From assembly GCA_017398825.1 (NCBI GenBank), contig JAFQEV010000012.1:1-64000 (forward strand): a stretch of 64,000 nt of DNA. The letters are read 5' to 3'. Below are positions 50,938 through 59,788 of this stretch, piece after piece. The DNA comes from Clostridia bacterium (GTDB lineage: Bacteria > Bacillota > Clostridia > Christensenellales > Borkfalkiaceae). Numbering within the stretch: the stretch's first letter is position 1; every line of letters starts with the position of its first letter. Under the pieces are notes generated by a model. The model had not been told where the DNA came from, did not search any database, and worked only from the letters and a program-made list of their open reading frames with translations. The position numbers and the translations under genes were made by a program.

Positions 50938-53280
50938 TTAAAATACAACTTCAATATTCAACTTGCTTTCGTTTTTGATTAAATCAAAGGGAATAAAGTT
51001 GCCTTCAATTTTATTTCCGTTAACTATTAGCGCTTTGGCGCGAGCATTCTCAAAAGGTAATTTTCCAACTTTTAAGTGGCAATCTACACCCCTAAATTTC
51101 CTATCCATTTCAAATCCGTTCCAAGCAAAAGGAATACAAGGGTCAATAGTCAATCCGCCGTAAGAGGGTCTAAATCCGAATATGTGTTGGGTAACCGCAA
51201 GGAACATCCAAGACGCCGTTCCCGTAAGCCAAGAGTTCGAGCCTGCGCCATAGCGTTCGTGAGCGGGGCCAAGCATTGCTGAGGCGTAACAGTAAGGCTC
51301 GATAAGCGTGCGGTCTGAAATATCGTTCCTCCTAATAGGCAAAGAGGCATAATATAACTTAAACGCGTCCTCATTCCTGCCTAAAAGCGTTTGAGCAATT
51401 ACAGCCCAAGTGCTTGCGTGATAGAAAACGCCACCGTTTTCCTTAATGCCCGTTTGAATACCGCAAAAACTCTTTTTATCGCGGTCAAATCCGGAAGATG
51501 CAGGATAGTGAGATATACAGCCAAAATCGCAAAATAGGTATTTGTTTACGTTGTCGAACGCCAAATTGCCCTGCTCGGCAGATGGAAGTCTTGATAAAAC
51601 CGCCCAAGATTGCGGATTTAAGAAGATTTTATTGTATTCATCTTCATCAGTTCCGAACTTTTCGCCCTTATCGGTAAACGCGCGCAAGAACCACTTTCCG
51701 TCCCAAAGCGTAGGATATACGCTACGGCACCATTCGTAGTATTCTTCCGCCCAAGCAAGACTTTCGCTATCACCCGTGTGTTTAAACAGTTCAATAAGCT
51801 CGTAAACTGCGTGAGCAGCTTGGAAAAATACAAAGGCGCTCTCCGCCTTGCCGTCGCGTGCGATGGGGGCAAGCGTGTCGTTCCAGTCGTTTTTCAAAAA
51901 TAAGGGAATGCCGTGCTCACCGCAATTATTACGGGTAAAATCAAGCCCTTTTATAAGGTGTTCGCGAACGGTTCCCTCTCCCCCGTCTACGTAGGGCACG
52001 AGTTCATCAAGGAAAGCAAAATCCCCCGTTTCTCTAACGTAGGTGCAAACGGAGAAAATCGACCAAATATGGTCGTCAGAACGGCCACCGCCGATAGATT
52101 CGCCAGAACCAGGGTAATACACTTCTTTAGCGTTTCCGTTTGATTTTTGAATTTTCAAAAGGGTCTTTATGCGTTCTTTAACCTTATTAGGCATAGCGTG
52201 AACTACGCCCAAAATATCTTGCATACTATCTCTAAAACCCCAACCTCTATCAACGCCACGCTCGTAGTAGGATATAAACCTAGACCAGTTAAACGTCATT
52301 GCGCATTGATATTGATGCCATACGTTAAAGAAGGTGTTCACCTCATCGTTTGGAGTTTTGACGTGAACGTATTTTAAATGTTCCGCCCACCCCTCTTTAA
52401 TTTCTAACAACGCCCTTTCTGCGTTTTTAGAGTTGGTAGCATTTTTTATAAAGGGCTTTGCGTCCTCTCTATTTTCAACAACGCCTATCGCGTAAACGAA
52501 ATCTTTAGTTTCGCCGTTATCTAAGCTAAGCGTAGAAGATAACACCGCGCAAGCGTGGTCTGCGTTTATATCGTTGTTGCCACAATGTCCGCGCTCAACG
52601 GCAATGGGGTTGTTTTCAGCCCTGAACGGACCGATGAAAGCATCTCTCCAGCAATCAAATCCGTCAACCTCTAAGCTCGTGCCGAACACCGAATACATAT
52701 CAAAGCGCGCGAGCGCTTGAGAAGACGGATCGAAAATAATAACGCCGTCCTCACACTTACACGTCATAAAATAACGCGCCCATTCAGCGTTTATATCGTT
52801 TGCAGCAACGGGACTGGAAAATTCCATATAGGAAAACATTTTTATCTCGCGTTTTCTTCCCGATTTATTAGTTATCTTGCCCTTCCAGTTTGCATACTTT
52901 TTGCCGTTGGGTATAAAATACGTAATTTCCGTTTCAATGCCCTGATAACTACTTTTAATCACGGTGTAGCCAAGCCCGTGGCGACATTCGTAAAAGTCAA
53001 GCTCTTTTAAAACGGGTTGCCACGTCGGCGACCAGTATTCGCCCGTTTCCATATCGCGAAGATACAAAAAATGCCCCTGCCTATCAGCAGGCAATTGATT
53101 GTATTTATATCTCGTTACCCTCTTTTTACAGGGATCGCCGTCAAAAACTAATCCTCCTGCGTTGTTTGAGATTATCGCGCTCAAACCACCGTTGCCAAGG
53201 TAGTTAAACCAAGGCGTAGGCGTATCAGGCCTAGTGATAACGTACTCTTTGTTTTCATTGTCAAAATATCCAAACTTCAT
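50938..53280 (-). CDS. GH94-family disaccharide phosphorylase
   Basis: This protein of about 780 residues has the cellobiose/chitobiose phosphorylase layout. The N-terminal beta-sandwich includes GYFDNENKEYVITRPDTPTP, and the (alpha/alpha)6 barrel has the catalytic Asp region GVDRGWGFRDSMQDILG near residue 352 and the FLKNDWNDTL block near 465. It splits a beta-linked glucosyl disaccharide with phosphate to give a sugar-1-phosphate. Cellobiose, cellodextrin, laminaribiose and other specificities share this fold, so the substrate is open. I use the ATG at 53280 behind CTGGAGAAA. It follows GH3 by 39 nt in the same operon. Confidence 0.88.
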   Translation of the reverse strand: MKFGYFDNENKEYVITRPDTPTPWFNYLGNGGLSAIISNNAGGLVFDGDPCKKRVTRYKYNQLPADRQGHFLYLRDMETGEYWSPTWQPVLKELDFYECRHGLGYTVIKSSYQGIETEITYFIPNGKKYANWKGKITNKSGRKREIKMFSYMEFSSPVAANDINAEWARYFMTCKCEDGVIIFDPSSQALARFDMYSVFGTSLEVDGFDCWRDAFIGPFRAENNPIAVERGHCGNNDINADHACAVLSSTLSLDNGETKDFVYAIGVVENREDAKPFIKNATNSKNAERALLEIKEGWAEHLKYVHVKTPNDEVNTFFNVWHQYQCAMTFNWSRFISYYERGVDRGWGFRDSMQDILGVVHAMPNKVKERIKTLLKIQKSNGNAKEVYYPGSGESIGGGRSDDHIWSIFSVCTYVRETGDFAFLDELVPYVDGGEGTVREHLIKGLDFTRNNCGEHGIPLFLKNDWNDTLAPIARDGKAESAFVFFQAAHAVYELIELFKHTGDSESLAWAEEYYEWCRSVYPTLWDGKWFLRAFTDKGEKFGTDEDEYNKIFLNPQSWAVLSRLPSAEQGNLAFDNVNKYLFCDFGCISHYPASSGFDRDKKSFCGIQTGIKENGGVFYHASTWAVIAQTLLGRNEDAFKLYYASLPIRRNDISDRTLIEPYCYASAMLGPAHERYGAGSNSWLTGTASWMFLAVTQHIFGFRPSYGGLTIDPCIPFAWNGFEMDRKFRGVDCHLKVGKLPFENARAKALIVNGNKIEGNFIPFDLIKNESKLNIEVVF

Positions 53281-53319
53281 ATTTTTCTCCAGTAAAACTT
53301 TTGTCAAGGTTGGAATTTT

Positions 53320-55284
53320 TTAGTTGAGAGATATCTTATCTTCCTCATCAAGCTCGACGTTTACTCTTTCCTTGAGCCTTATATCTTTAGAGGAAGAACC
53401 AACGAATATCTCAAAGTCGCCCTCCTCAACGTACCAGCGCTTTAACGGAACGCTATAGTATGCAAAATCTCTATAGGAAAGTGTAAATTCAACTTTCTTT
53501 TCCTCGCCAGCTTTTAAAGAAATTTTCTCAAAGGCTTTGAGTTCTTTCTCAGGGCGAGATACCATTGAAAATACGTCTTTTACGTAAAGCTGGCAAACCT
53601 CTTTCGCATCGATTTTCGATGCGTTTTTTACTTTAAAAGCGACCTTTAGGTCGGTTTTTCCTATCTTTTCAACTTTCAAATCGCTGTAGATAAATTCCGC
53701 ATAAGATAATCCGTGACCAAACGGATATGCAACGGGAACGCCAAAAGTATCGTAATAGCGATAGCCAACGAAAACGCCTTCGCCGTATCTATCCACAAAG
53801 CCGTCCCCCTCGTAAAGAGAGGGAACGTCCTCTAAGCTTAACGGATACGTTTCAGCAAGCTTGCCGGACGGGGAAACCTTTCCCGTTAAAATATCCGAAA
53901 GCGCCTCGTTAAAGCACTCGCCTGCATAACCGCCTTGAATAATTGCACAAACGTCACTTTCAAAATCGCTAACGTCAATGGGTGCGCCCGAACTTAAAAC
54001 AACGATAACTTTATCGCAGTATTTTGCGGTGTTTTTTATAACGTTTAATTGAGTGTTAGTTAGTTTAAGCGTTTCTCTATCAAAACCCTCGCCTTCTATA
54101 AGCCCATCCGTTTTTACAACGATTACAGCGTAATCGCTATCGTATGCAAGCTTATAAAATGCGCTTTGCCTGTTGGACTCTACCGTTTGAATACGCATAG
54201 CACTCGAGTTTGCAACGCCTTTTCCCTCAAGCTTTTCATTGAGCAAGTCTTCAAGCGGTTTTTCAACGTAGTCAGTTTTAACGTATGCGCTACCGCCACC
54301 ACCCAAAGCGTTAGAACCGCCAACGGCAATTTTACCACTCTTGATAGGAAGAACTCCGTCGTTTTTCAAAAGCACCATACTCTCCGTTGCGATTTTAACG
54401 GCGTTTGCGTGGCGCTCAGCCTTTGTAAACTCAACCTTTTTCTCAGTTTCGCTTACCTTGTAAACAAATCGCAATATCGTTTCGACTCTCTCGTCGATTT
54501 CCTCTTCGGTGATATATCCTTTTTCTATCGCGTATTTAAGTTCATCGTACGCTTTATATCTAAGAGGCATTTCCAAATCAAGCGTCGCCTTTATAGAGCG
54601 CCAAGAATTTCTCACAGCGCACCAGTCTGACATCATAAGCCCGTCATACCCCATCTCACCGCGAAGTAAATCTTTAAGTATAGCGCGGTTTTCCGCTGCG
54701 TATACGCCGTTTATAGGATTGTATGCACACATCATTGCCCAAGGCTTTGCCTCAAGCGCTTTTTCAAACGCAGGAAGATAAATCTCACGAAGAGTTCTCT
54801 CATCTACTTCGCTTGATTGAGAGGTTCTATTATACTCTCTGTTATTTAAACAAAAATGCTTTACCGTTGCGGAAACACCTTTGTCTTGAACGCCCTTCAC
54901 GTAACTTTTAGCAAGTTCGCCTGCAAGCACGGGGTCTTCTGAAAAATATTCAAAGTTTCTACCGCAAACGGGCGTTCTTTTTATGTTTACGCCGGGAGCG
55001 AGCAATACCTCAACTCCATTTTCAACGCATTCGTCGGCAATAGTTTCGCCCATAAGATAAGCAAGTTCTTTGTTCCATGTGTTTGCTAAGCTTGAAACGT
55101 TTGGCATTGCCGTAGAGTTAGTAACGGTATTGTCCACGTCACTTATATACCTTAGTCCATTAGGCCCGTCGCTCATTCTCACTTTTGGGAGCTTGCCGTT
55201 TAAATCGTTAATGCTCCAGCCGTCTTTTCCAACTAAAAGCAAAATCTTTTCATCTAAGGTTAAATCTTTTGCGGTAAATTTCAT
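53320..55284 (-). CDS. GH3-family beta-glucosidase-like enzyme
   Basis: This protein of about 654 residues has the three-domain GH3 layout: a TIM barrel (MSDGPNGLRY near residue 40; the nucleophile Asp in YDGLMMSDWCAVRNS near 215), an alpha/beta sandwich (VIVVLSSGAPIDV near 415) and a C-terminal fibronectin-III-like domain with VCQLYVKDVFS near 565. No signal peptide is present. It should release glucose from beta-glucosides in the cytoplasm. With the GH94 gene directly downstream it forms a beta-glucan oligosaccharide module, divergent from an AraC regulator. AGTGGAGG precedes the ATG at 55284. Confidence 0.9.
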   Translation of the reverse strand: MKFTAKDLTLDEKILLLVGKDGWSINDLNGKLPKVRMSDGPNGLRYISDVDNTVTNSTAMPNVSSLANTWNKELAYLMGETIADECVENGVEVLLAPGVNIKRTPVCGRNFEYFSEDPVLAGELAKSYVKGVQDKGVSATVKHFCLNNREYNRTSQSSEVDERTLREIYLPAFEKALEAKPWAMMCAYNPINGVYAAENRAILKDLLRGEMGYDGLMMSDWCAVRNSWRSIKATLDLEMPLRYKAYDELKYAIEKGYITEEEIDERVETILRFVYKVSETEKKVEFTKAERHANAVKIATESMVLLKNDGVLPIKSGKIAVGGSNALGGGGSAYVKTDYVEKPLEDLLNEKLEGKGVANSSAMRIQTVESNRQSAFYKLAYDSDYAVIVVKTDGLIEGEGFDRETLKLTNTQLNVIKNTAKYCDKVIVVLSSGAPIDVSDFESDVCAIIQGGYAGECFNEALSDILTGKVSPSGKLAETYPLSLEDVPSLYEGDGFVDRYGEGVFVGYRYYDTFGVPVAYPFGHGLSYAEFIYSDLKVEKIGKTDLKVAFKVKNASKIDAKEVCQLYVKDVFSMVSRPEKELKAFEKISLKAGEEKKVEFTLSYRDFAYYSVPLKRWYVEEGDFEIFVGSSSKDIRLKERVNVELDEEDKISLN

Positions 55285-55366
55285 AAATACCTCCACTAAG
55301 TATATAATATAATAAAAAATTCACAAAAAATATAACAAAATAGTATTTTTTACTCTCAATTTGTGC

Positions 55367-55372
55367 TATAAT
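55367..55372 (+). promoter_or_regulatory. -10 element of leaderless AraC gene
   Basis: A perfect TATAAT ends 6 nt before the ATG at 55379. The -35 is weak. There is no ribosome binding site. Confidence 0.65.
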
Positions 55373-55378
55373 GTAATT

Positions 55379-56158
55379 ATGAGACCATTTTACGAACAAA
55401 AAAGAGACAATGCAAACAGAATTGCCGTTCACAAAAACACAAGTCACTTATTCCCCTCGCACTATCATAGGAATTTAGAGGTGTTTATTATCAAAAAGGG
55501 ATGGTATACCCTCACCATCAACGATATATCCTACAACATATCTGCGGGCAGTATTTTGGTGATTGACAGTTTTGACGTTCACTCCTACGATTTTAAAGAT
55601 AATTCCTTACACGAGGACTGCGTAATTTTACTCCCCTACGAATTTAGAGCGTTTTTAATTCCTTACGAGAATAAAAAAATCGCCTGCCCCGTTATTAAAA
55701 GCGGAAGTTTAGCCGGCGAGCTTATAGAGATTGTTGATAAGTATATGGGTGGTGACGAGGCTGTTAAATCAAGCGCTTTAACGTTGATTTGCTCGCTCAT
55801 TTCTAAAAACCTATCGTTTATGGATAATCCTAAGAAGGAAGACGTTACGCTCATGCGTAAAGTACTTGCTTACATTGAGCAAAACTTTAAAGGAGACGTA
55901 TCGAGGGGAAAAATCGCCTCGGCACTCGGTTACACCGAGAGTTACATTTCCCACGTTTTTCATAGATACGTTAACGAGGGGCTTTCGGAATACGTAAACA
56001 AATTAAGGCTTATCTACGTTGCAAACACACTTAAAAATAGCGATAAGCCCGTTACTGAAATTATATACGAGGCAGGCTTTAAAAGCCAACAAACATATTA
56101 TCGCGTTAAGGCAAAATATAACTTGCCCGATACTAATAAGCTTTGGAATGAAGATTAA
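55379..56158 (+). CDS. AraC-family regulator of the GH3-GH94 operon
   Basis: This 259-residue protein has an N-terminal cupin (LFPSHYHRNLEVFIIKKG near residue 23; SAGSILVIDSFDVHSYDF near 58) and a C-terminal double HTH, with GKIASALGYTESYISHVFHRYVNEG near 180 and TEIIYEAGFKSQQTYYRVKAKY near 225. It is divergent from the GH3-GH94 operon and probably activates it. The start at 55379 is chosen because a TATAAT ends 6 nt before it. Confidence 0.88.
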   Translation: MRPFYEQKRDNANRIAVHKNTSHLFPSHYHRNLEVFIIKKGWYTLTINDISYNISAGSILVIDSFDVHSYDFKDNSLHEDCVILLPYEFRAFLIPYENKKIACPVIKSGSLAGELIEIVDKYMGGDEAVKSSALTLICSLISKNLSFMDNPKKEDVTLMRKVLAYIEQNFKGDVSRGKIASALGYTESYISHVFHRYVNEGLSEYVNKLRLIYVANTLKNSDKPVTEIIYEAGFKSQQTYYRVKAKYNLPDTNKLWNED

Positions 56159-56187
56159 AAAATCTCGGCATTTTGCCGAGATTTTTT
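56157..56187. terminator. Bidirectional terminator between AraC and lipase genes
   Basis: The stem AAAATCTCGGCA/TGCCGAGATTTT is flanked by A and T runs between convergent genes. Confidence 0.88.
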
Positions 56188-57100
56188 ATGCATTTATAAA
56201 CTCGAGTATGTCTTTTATAACTTCCTCTTTAACGCTTGGCTCGTTGAGTATTTCGTGCCTGCCGTCGTAAAGCTTAATTTCGGTGGGAACACCCTCTTTT
56301 TTAAGCTTGTTATAAACCTCTTCAACGCCTTTCCCAAAATTTCCAACAGGGTCGAATTTGCCAGAAACTAAAAGCGTGGGGGTTTTCCCAAAGGTTTTAT
56401 ATCTCTTTTTAGAGTTCGCAATCTTATTAAGGGTAATTAAGTCTTGCATAGCGGATAAGCCGAAACGATAATTACAAAACTCGTCTTTATCGTATTTTTC
56501 GCGCACGGTGGCATCGGTTGTCAACCAACTCCTACGGCTACCTTCGCTTGCAAATTTTTTGTTGTAAGCACCGAACGCCATATTGTCGATAAACTTGGAA
56601 ACGTATCTATCTCCCTTGAAAATTTTAAGCAGTTTTATAAGCGCAATTCCAACGCCTGCCAAGCCGTTTTTTCCTCCCGTTCCCATAACGATGAGTTTAT
56701 CAGGAGAAACGGTAGAGTTTACTGCAACGCGCACTATAAAACTCCCCATACTGTGCCCCATCAAATAGTACGGCTTATCTCCATACTCAGCTTTAACCGC
56801 CTTATAGAACGAGTTTATATCCTCAGTTAATAATTTCCAGCCGTTTTTATGGGCAATGAAACCAAGCTCCGATTTATCGTTTGCGGTGTAGCCGTGCCCT
56901 AAGTTATCAAAGGCAAAAGCAAGATATCCGCTCGAGGCAATCTTCTTTAAAAACTCATCGTATCTGCCGATGTGTTCGGTCATTCCGTGAACTACGTGGA
57001 AATATCCTTTTATTTCACCATCGGGGATATAGAGTTTACCTTTAAGATAGTGCACTCCGTCACACGACGGAACTTGTTTATCAATAATTTTATATTCCAT
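56186..57100 (-). CDS. Alpha/beta hydrolase, monoacylglycerol lipase-like
   Basis: This protein of about 304 residues has the lysophospholipase/monoacylglycerol lipase pattern: HVVHGMTEHIGRYDEFL near residue 37, DNLGHGYT near 64, the nucleophile elbow MGHSMGSFIV near 112, and a late SGKFDPVGNFG and DGRHEILNE supplying Asp and His. I use the ATG at 57100, preceded by CAAGGAGT, in place of a much longer frame lacking a site. It starts 1 nt after the glycerol kinase gene, so the pair likely releases glycerol from glycerides and then phosphorylates it. Confidence 0.85.
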   Translation of the reverse strand: MEYKIIDKQVPSCDGVHYLKGKLYIPDGEIKGYFHVVHGMTEHIGRYDEFLKKIASSGYLAFAFDNLGHGYTANDKSELGFIAHKNGWKLLTEDINSFYKAVKAEYGDKPYYLMGHSMGSFIVRVAVNSTVSPDKLIVMGTGGKNGLAGVGIALIKLLKIFKGDRYVSKFIDNMAFGAYNKKFASEGSRRSWLTTDATVREKYDKDEFCNYRFGLSAMQDLITLNKIANSKKRYKTFGKTPTLLVSGKFDPVGNFGKGVEEVYNKLKKEGVPTEIKLYDGRHEILNEPSVKEEVIKDILEFINA

Positions 57101-57101
57101 A

Positions 57102-58580
57102 CTAACTCCTTGAGCGCTTAACCGCTCTTTTCCAACCGTCAACAAGTTTTGTTGCGCTTTCTTTGCAAATCTTGGGCGAATAAGACTTTTCAACTTCGAT
57201 CAGCGAGCAAATTTGCTCTTTTGATTTAAACACTCCAACGGCAAGCCCTGCAAGCATTGCAACGCCCATAGCAGTTGCCTCGTAGCTACTCGGTTTTACA
57301 ACCTCGAGCCTTGATATATCCGATTGAAATTGCATCAAAAATCCGTTTTGCGACGCTCCCCCGTCAACTTTCAAACGCGAAAGGGGATTTTTAAGGTCTT
57401 TGCCCATTGCAAAAACAACGTCGCCAACTTGATAGGCAATCGATTCAAGCCCCGCTCTAACTATATGAGCTTTAGTAGTTGATAACGTCATGCCAGAAAT
57501 CGTTCCGCGAGCATCCATATCCCAGTAGGGCGCACCTAAACCGGTAAACGCCGGTACGAAATAAACTCCACCGTTTCCATCAACCGAGGTTGCAACCTCC
57601 TCGCTCTCAGCGGAATTTTCTATAGCTTTAAGCTTATCCCTAAGCCATTTAACAACGTCCCCTCCAACAAAAACGCTACCCTCGAGCGCGTAGCCTAAGG
57701 GCTCTCCGTCACGCGTGGCAGTCAACGTAGTTATCAATCCGTGAGAGGAACGAGGCAAATCTTCGCCAGCATTTACGAGTAAAAAGCAACCCGTGCCGTA
57801 AGTGCATTTTGCATCTCCGCGCGAAAAGCAACATTGCCCAAAAAGCGCTGACTGTTGATCGCCAGCCAAGCCCGAAACGGCTATTTCTTCACCCAAGATT
57901 TTCACCTTGCCATACACCTTAGACGACGGTTCAACTTTTGGCAACATCGATTTGGGAATTCCAAAGATTTTTAGGAGTTTATCGTCCCATTGCCCCGTTT
58001 TTATATTAAAAAGCATCGTTCGCGAGGCGTTTGTATAATCGGTAACGTGCAAAGCGCCGTCGGATAATTTCCACAGCAAAAAGGTATCTATAGTTCCAAA
58101 TAAAAGCTCGCCTTTTTCAGCTCGCTCTCTAGCGCCCGAAACGTTATCGAGTATCCACTTTATCTTGCTTGCTGAAAAGTACGCGTCTATCTTAAGCCCT
58201 GTAACGTCTGCTATATATTGAGAGTAGCCCTCGCGCTCGAGCGCTTTGCAAATATCAGCAGTTCGCCTACATTGCCAAACTATAGCGTTGTACACGGGCT
58301 CGCCGGTATACCTATCCCAAACAACCGTAGTTTCGCGCTGGTTAGTTATTCCAACGCACGCAACGTCCTTTACGCTAACACCGCTTTTCACCAAACACTC
58401 TGTAAGAGCGGAATATTGATTTGCGTAAATTTCAACTGCGTTTTGCTCAACCCAGCTCGGACATGGATAAATTTGGGTTATCTCACGGCTGGATACGCTT
58501 ATTTGTTTTAAATTTTCATCAAAAAGTATTGCACGTGCGCTCGTAGTTCCTTCGTCAAGCGCCAAAATGTATTTTTTCAT
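57102..58580 (-). CDS. glpK: Glycerol kinase
   Basis: This 492-residue FGGY kinase has DEGTTSARAILFDE (residues about 7-20), the GITNQRETTVVWDR block near 77, AGDQQSALFGQCCFSRGDAKCTYGTGCF near 240 and VDGGASQNGFLMQFQ near 395, all typical of GlpK. It makes glycerol 3-phosphate from glycerol and ATP. A TTGAAA-17-TAAAAT promoter ends 6 nt before the ATG and there is no ribosome binding site, so it is another leaderless candidate. The downstream lipase supplies glycerol. Confidence 0.94.
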   Translation of the reverse strand: MKKYILALDEGTTSARAILFDENLKQISVSSREITQIYPCPSWVEQNAVEIYANQYSALTECLVKSGVSVKDVACVGITNQRETTVVWDRYTGEPVYNAIVWQCRRTADICKALEREGYSQYIADVTGLKIDAYFSASKIKWILDNVSGARERAEKGELLFGTIDTFLLWKLSDGALHVTDYTNASRTMLFNIKTGQWDDKLLKIFGIPKSMLPKVEPSSKVYGKVKILGEEIAVSGLAGDQQSALFGQCCFSRGDAKCTYGTGCFLLVNAGEDLPRSSHGLITTLTATRDGEPLGYALEGSVFVGGDVVKWLRDKLKAIENSAESEEVATSVDGNGGVYFVPAFTGLGAPYWDMDARGTISGMTLSTTKAHIVRAGLESIAYQVGDVVFAMGKDLKNPLSRLKVDGGASQNGFLMQFQSDISRLEVVKPSSYEATAMGVAMLAGLAVGVFKSKEQICSLIEVEKSYSPKICKESATKLVDGWKRAVKRSRS

Positions 58581-58586
58581 ATTTTT

Positions 58587-58646
58587 ATTTTATCATAACT
58601 AAACTGTTTTTTCAATATTGACATTTGCTTTTATTATTTATATAAT
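58587..58646. promoter_or_regulatory. Divergent glpK / SGNH esterase promoters
   Basis: On minus, TTGAAA (58615-58610), 17 bp, TAAAAT (58592-58587), then 6 nt to the glpK ATG. On plus, TTGACA (58618-58623), 17 bp, TATAAT (58641-58646) serve the esterase gene, which has its own AAGGAG site. The two -35 elements are almost back to back. Confidence 0.8.
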
Positions 58647-58677
58647 AAATAAAGATAATACTTTTAAGGAGTTTACG

Positions 58678-59751
58678 ATGAATTTAGCCGATTTTGACAA
58701 AAATTTTGCCCTTCCTGAAATGGCTGAAAAAGACGTTGCGTGGCACGACGCTAACACTCCGCCTTTTTCTTTACACGGGCTTTTTTACGATGAGAATGAA
58801 GGCGTTTACAGGCGCATGCCGGACGAGGTTGCAAAAACCGTTAACAACGGCGTTCGCTACGGCGCGAGATACGGCGTTGGCGGAAGGCTACGCTTTAGAA
58901 CTAACAGCCCCTACGTTGCGGTAAAATGCTCAATGCCGTCTGAAAACGTTTTGGCAAGAATGCCCATTTTCGGCTCGCACTCTTTAGCGCTTTACGTTGA
59001 CGGCAAGTTTACGAGCTGTTTCTACGTTGAGGATAAGGATATTTGGAGCGCAAAGCCAAACACTATGGCGTTTTGCCGTTCGCTTAGATACGACGAGGAG
59101 TTTAAAGACCACGAGATTGAAATTTGTTTCCCCGTATACAACGCCGTAAACAAACTTTTTATAGGCGTAAAAGAAGGCAGTTACCTCTTGCCCGCTAAAG
59201 AATACACTCACAAAAATCAAATTGTATTCTACGGCTCTTCAATCACTCAAGGCGGTTGCTCGTCACACTCGGGAAACGAATACACGGCACTCCTTTCACG
59301 TTGGCTTGACAGCGATTATATAAACCTCGGCTTTTCAGGTAGCGCTAAGGGCGAGCCTCAAATGATAGAGTATCTCGCAGGGCTAAACCCAAGCGTTTAC
59401 GTTTTCGATTACGACCATAACGCACCCACGGAAGAACACTTAAAATCGACCTATAAGCCACTTTATGACGGAATAAGGGCAAAACACCCAACAACGCCTA
59501 TCGTTATGATTACCTCTCCAAACGTCGAGTATATGTACCACGGAAACGAGAGGAAAGAAATTATTTATAACGTATATAAAGAGGCGATGAGTAGCGGAGA
59601 TAAGAACGTTTACTTTATAGACGGCAGGTCGCTTTTCGGCGAAGAAGACCGTGACGTTTGCACGGTAGACCTCGTTCACCCCAACGACCTTGGCTTTTAT
59701 AGAATGGCAAAAACGATTTATCCTGTTCTTGATAAAATACTCAACAAATAA
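58678..59751 (+). CDS. SGNH/GDSL-type esterase
   Basis: This protein of about 357 residues has an N-terminal beta-rich domain (residues about 1-175) and a C-terminal SGNH hydrolase. The blocks are the nucleophile Ser in FYGSSITQGG near 187, the Gly block NLGFSGSAKG near 220, DYDHNAP near 247 and the Asp-His pair in VDLVHPNDLGFYRM near 337. This two-domain form is common among carbohydrate esterases that remove acetyl groups from glycans. No signal peptide is seen. AAGGAG precedes the ATG at 58678. Confidence 0.85.
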   Translation: MNLADFDKNFALPEMAEKDVAWHDANTPPFSLHGLFYDENEGVYRRMPDEVAKTVNNGVRYGARYGVGGRLRFRTNSPYVAVKCSMPSENVLARMPIFGSHSLALYVDGKFTSCFYVEDKDIWSAKPNTMAFCRSLRYDEEFKDHEIEICFPVYNAVNKLFIGVKEGSYLLPAKEYTHKNQIVFYGSSITQGGCSSHSGNEYTALLSRWLDSDYINLGFSGSAKGEPQMIEYLAGLNPSVYVFDYDHNAPTEEHLKSTYKPLYDGIRAKHPTTPIVMITSPNVEYMYHGNERKEIIYNVYKEAMSSGDKNVYFIDGRSLFGEEDRDVCTVDLVHPNDLGFYRMAKTIYPVLDKILNK

Positions 59752-59752
59752 A

Positions 59753-59785
59753 AAAAGCGATTGCGTAATGCAATCGCTTTTAATT
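59753..59785. terminator. Terminator between esterase and GH28 genes
   Basis: The stem AAAAGCGATTGC-GTAAT-GCAATCGCTTTT lies between convergent genes. Confidence 0.88.
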
Positions 59786-59788
59786 TTA

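Noticed and set aside
56186-57193. Extended N-terminus of the lipase into glpK
   Set aside because: The frame is open to 57193, but the extension has no ribosome binding site, overlaps glpK and is not lipase-like. The ATG at 57100 has CAAGGAGT upstream.
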